Shown here piece after piece: positions 39,838 to 39,920 of a stretch of 39,920 nt of DNA. Within the stretch, counting starts at the first letter, position 1, and each line of letters begins with the position of its first letter. The position numbers were made by a program, and so were the translations under genes. The notes beneath the pieces are model-generated. The model did no database searches. It was not told the origin of the DNA and was given only the letters and a program-made list of their open reading frames with translations. Source of the stretch: Trueperaceae bacterium (GTDB taxonomy: Bacteria > Deinococcota > Deinococci > Deinococcales > Trueperaceae). The stretch spans positions 1 to 39,920 of the forward strand of contig JASBUK010000123.1 of the NCBI GenBank assembly GCA_030147925.1, in the 5' to 3' direction.

Positions 39838-39920
39838 GGACGACAGCTTTATTGTAACGGCTTACTGCATTATCAGTGATACGCTCTCACAACTCGGACA
39901 TCAGACGCACAGCTTAGCTA
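39836..39920 (+). CDS. N-terminus of a DDE transposase, IS982-like (partial)
   Basis: An ATG at 39836, with GGAGGA six nt upstream (39824-39829), opens a frame to the window edge starting MDDSFIVTAYCIISDTLSQL and continuing GHQTHSLA. The pattern MDDxFIVTxYCxxDDxLxxLGH is one I associate with IS982-type transposases; the catalytic residues lie outside. It is divergent from the E1-beta gene and may have inserted between E1-alpha and E1-beta genes. Family assignment is tentative. Confidence 0.55.
   Translation, partial: MDDSFIVTAYCIISDTLSQLGHQTHSLA

Overview
The window is a dense, ordinary-looking bacterial chromosome segment with moderate GC by eye. It carries 33 chromosomal protein genes I consider real and one tRNA, and each edge holds a piece of an insertion sequence. 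The gene set points to a relative of Deinococcus/Thermus, perhaps a Trueperales-like lineage; this is inference. The reasons are an archaeal-type non-discriminating aspartyl-tRNA synthetase, futalosine-pathway menaquinone genes (mqnE, mqnA), a bacilliredoxin-like protein (bacillithiol chemistry), class II FBPase GlpX, and many genes whose start codon lies 5-9 nt behind a TANNNT -10 box, the leaderless layout known from Deinococcus.

Layout. 1-139: right end of an ISAs1-type element. 162-5166 (+): a TrmA/RlmD-type rRNA methyltransferase, hisF, a cystathionine gamma-synthase-like PLP enzyme, hisIE and glpX. 5611-6369: an unknown leaderless gene. 6462-8666 (-): the operon murI-rph-rdgB. 8883-13596 (+): an ArgH-like lyase coupled to a sugar-type ABC importer (binding protein and two permeases). 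13691-14154: two tiny ORFs and tRNA-Ser(GGA). 14396-18461: a BrxC-like protein, a membrane protein, a degenerate P-loop protein overlapping a butyrate-kinase-like gene, and a small membrane protein. 18605-19665: an orphan promoter/terminator pair and a PfkB-type fructokinase. 19804-23369: a small membrane protein with a CBS-pair protein, a P-loop protein, mqnE and mqnA. 23384-25263 (-): hslVU. 25407-27478: a TetR regulator divergent from a membrane protein with a duplicated DDxWH/GRD/PPH motif. 27610-28224: tdk. 28303-34262 (-): a VWA repeat protein, aspS2, a CHRD protein and uvrC. 34367-37210 (-): a SsuBAC/TauBAC-type importer behind a leader encoding a Cys-rich peptide. 37396-39738 (-): E2 and E1-beta of a 2-oxoacid (probably branched-chain) dehydrogenase. 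39836-end: start of a second transposase.

Three signals stand out. (1) The palindrome GCTCGAGC occurs at least 38 times in 39.9 kb (less than one expected), almost always inside genes and in several reading frames, like the HIP1 palindrome of cyanobacteria. (2) The sulfonate-type ABC operon is preceded by a consensus promoter, a Shine-Dalgarno and a 23-codon ORF ending Cys-Cys-Cys-stop, a plausible cysteine-sensing attenuator. (3) The aspS2 leader has a perfect 22-nt palindromic terminator-like hairpin just before the start codon and an upstream segment able to form a competing helix. No CRISPR array, phage or defence island was seen. All names rest on motif recognition by eye; no database search was run.
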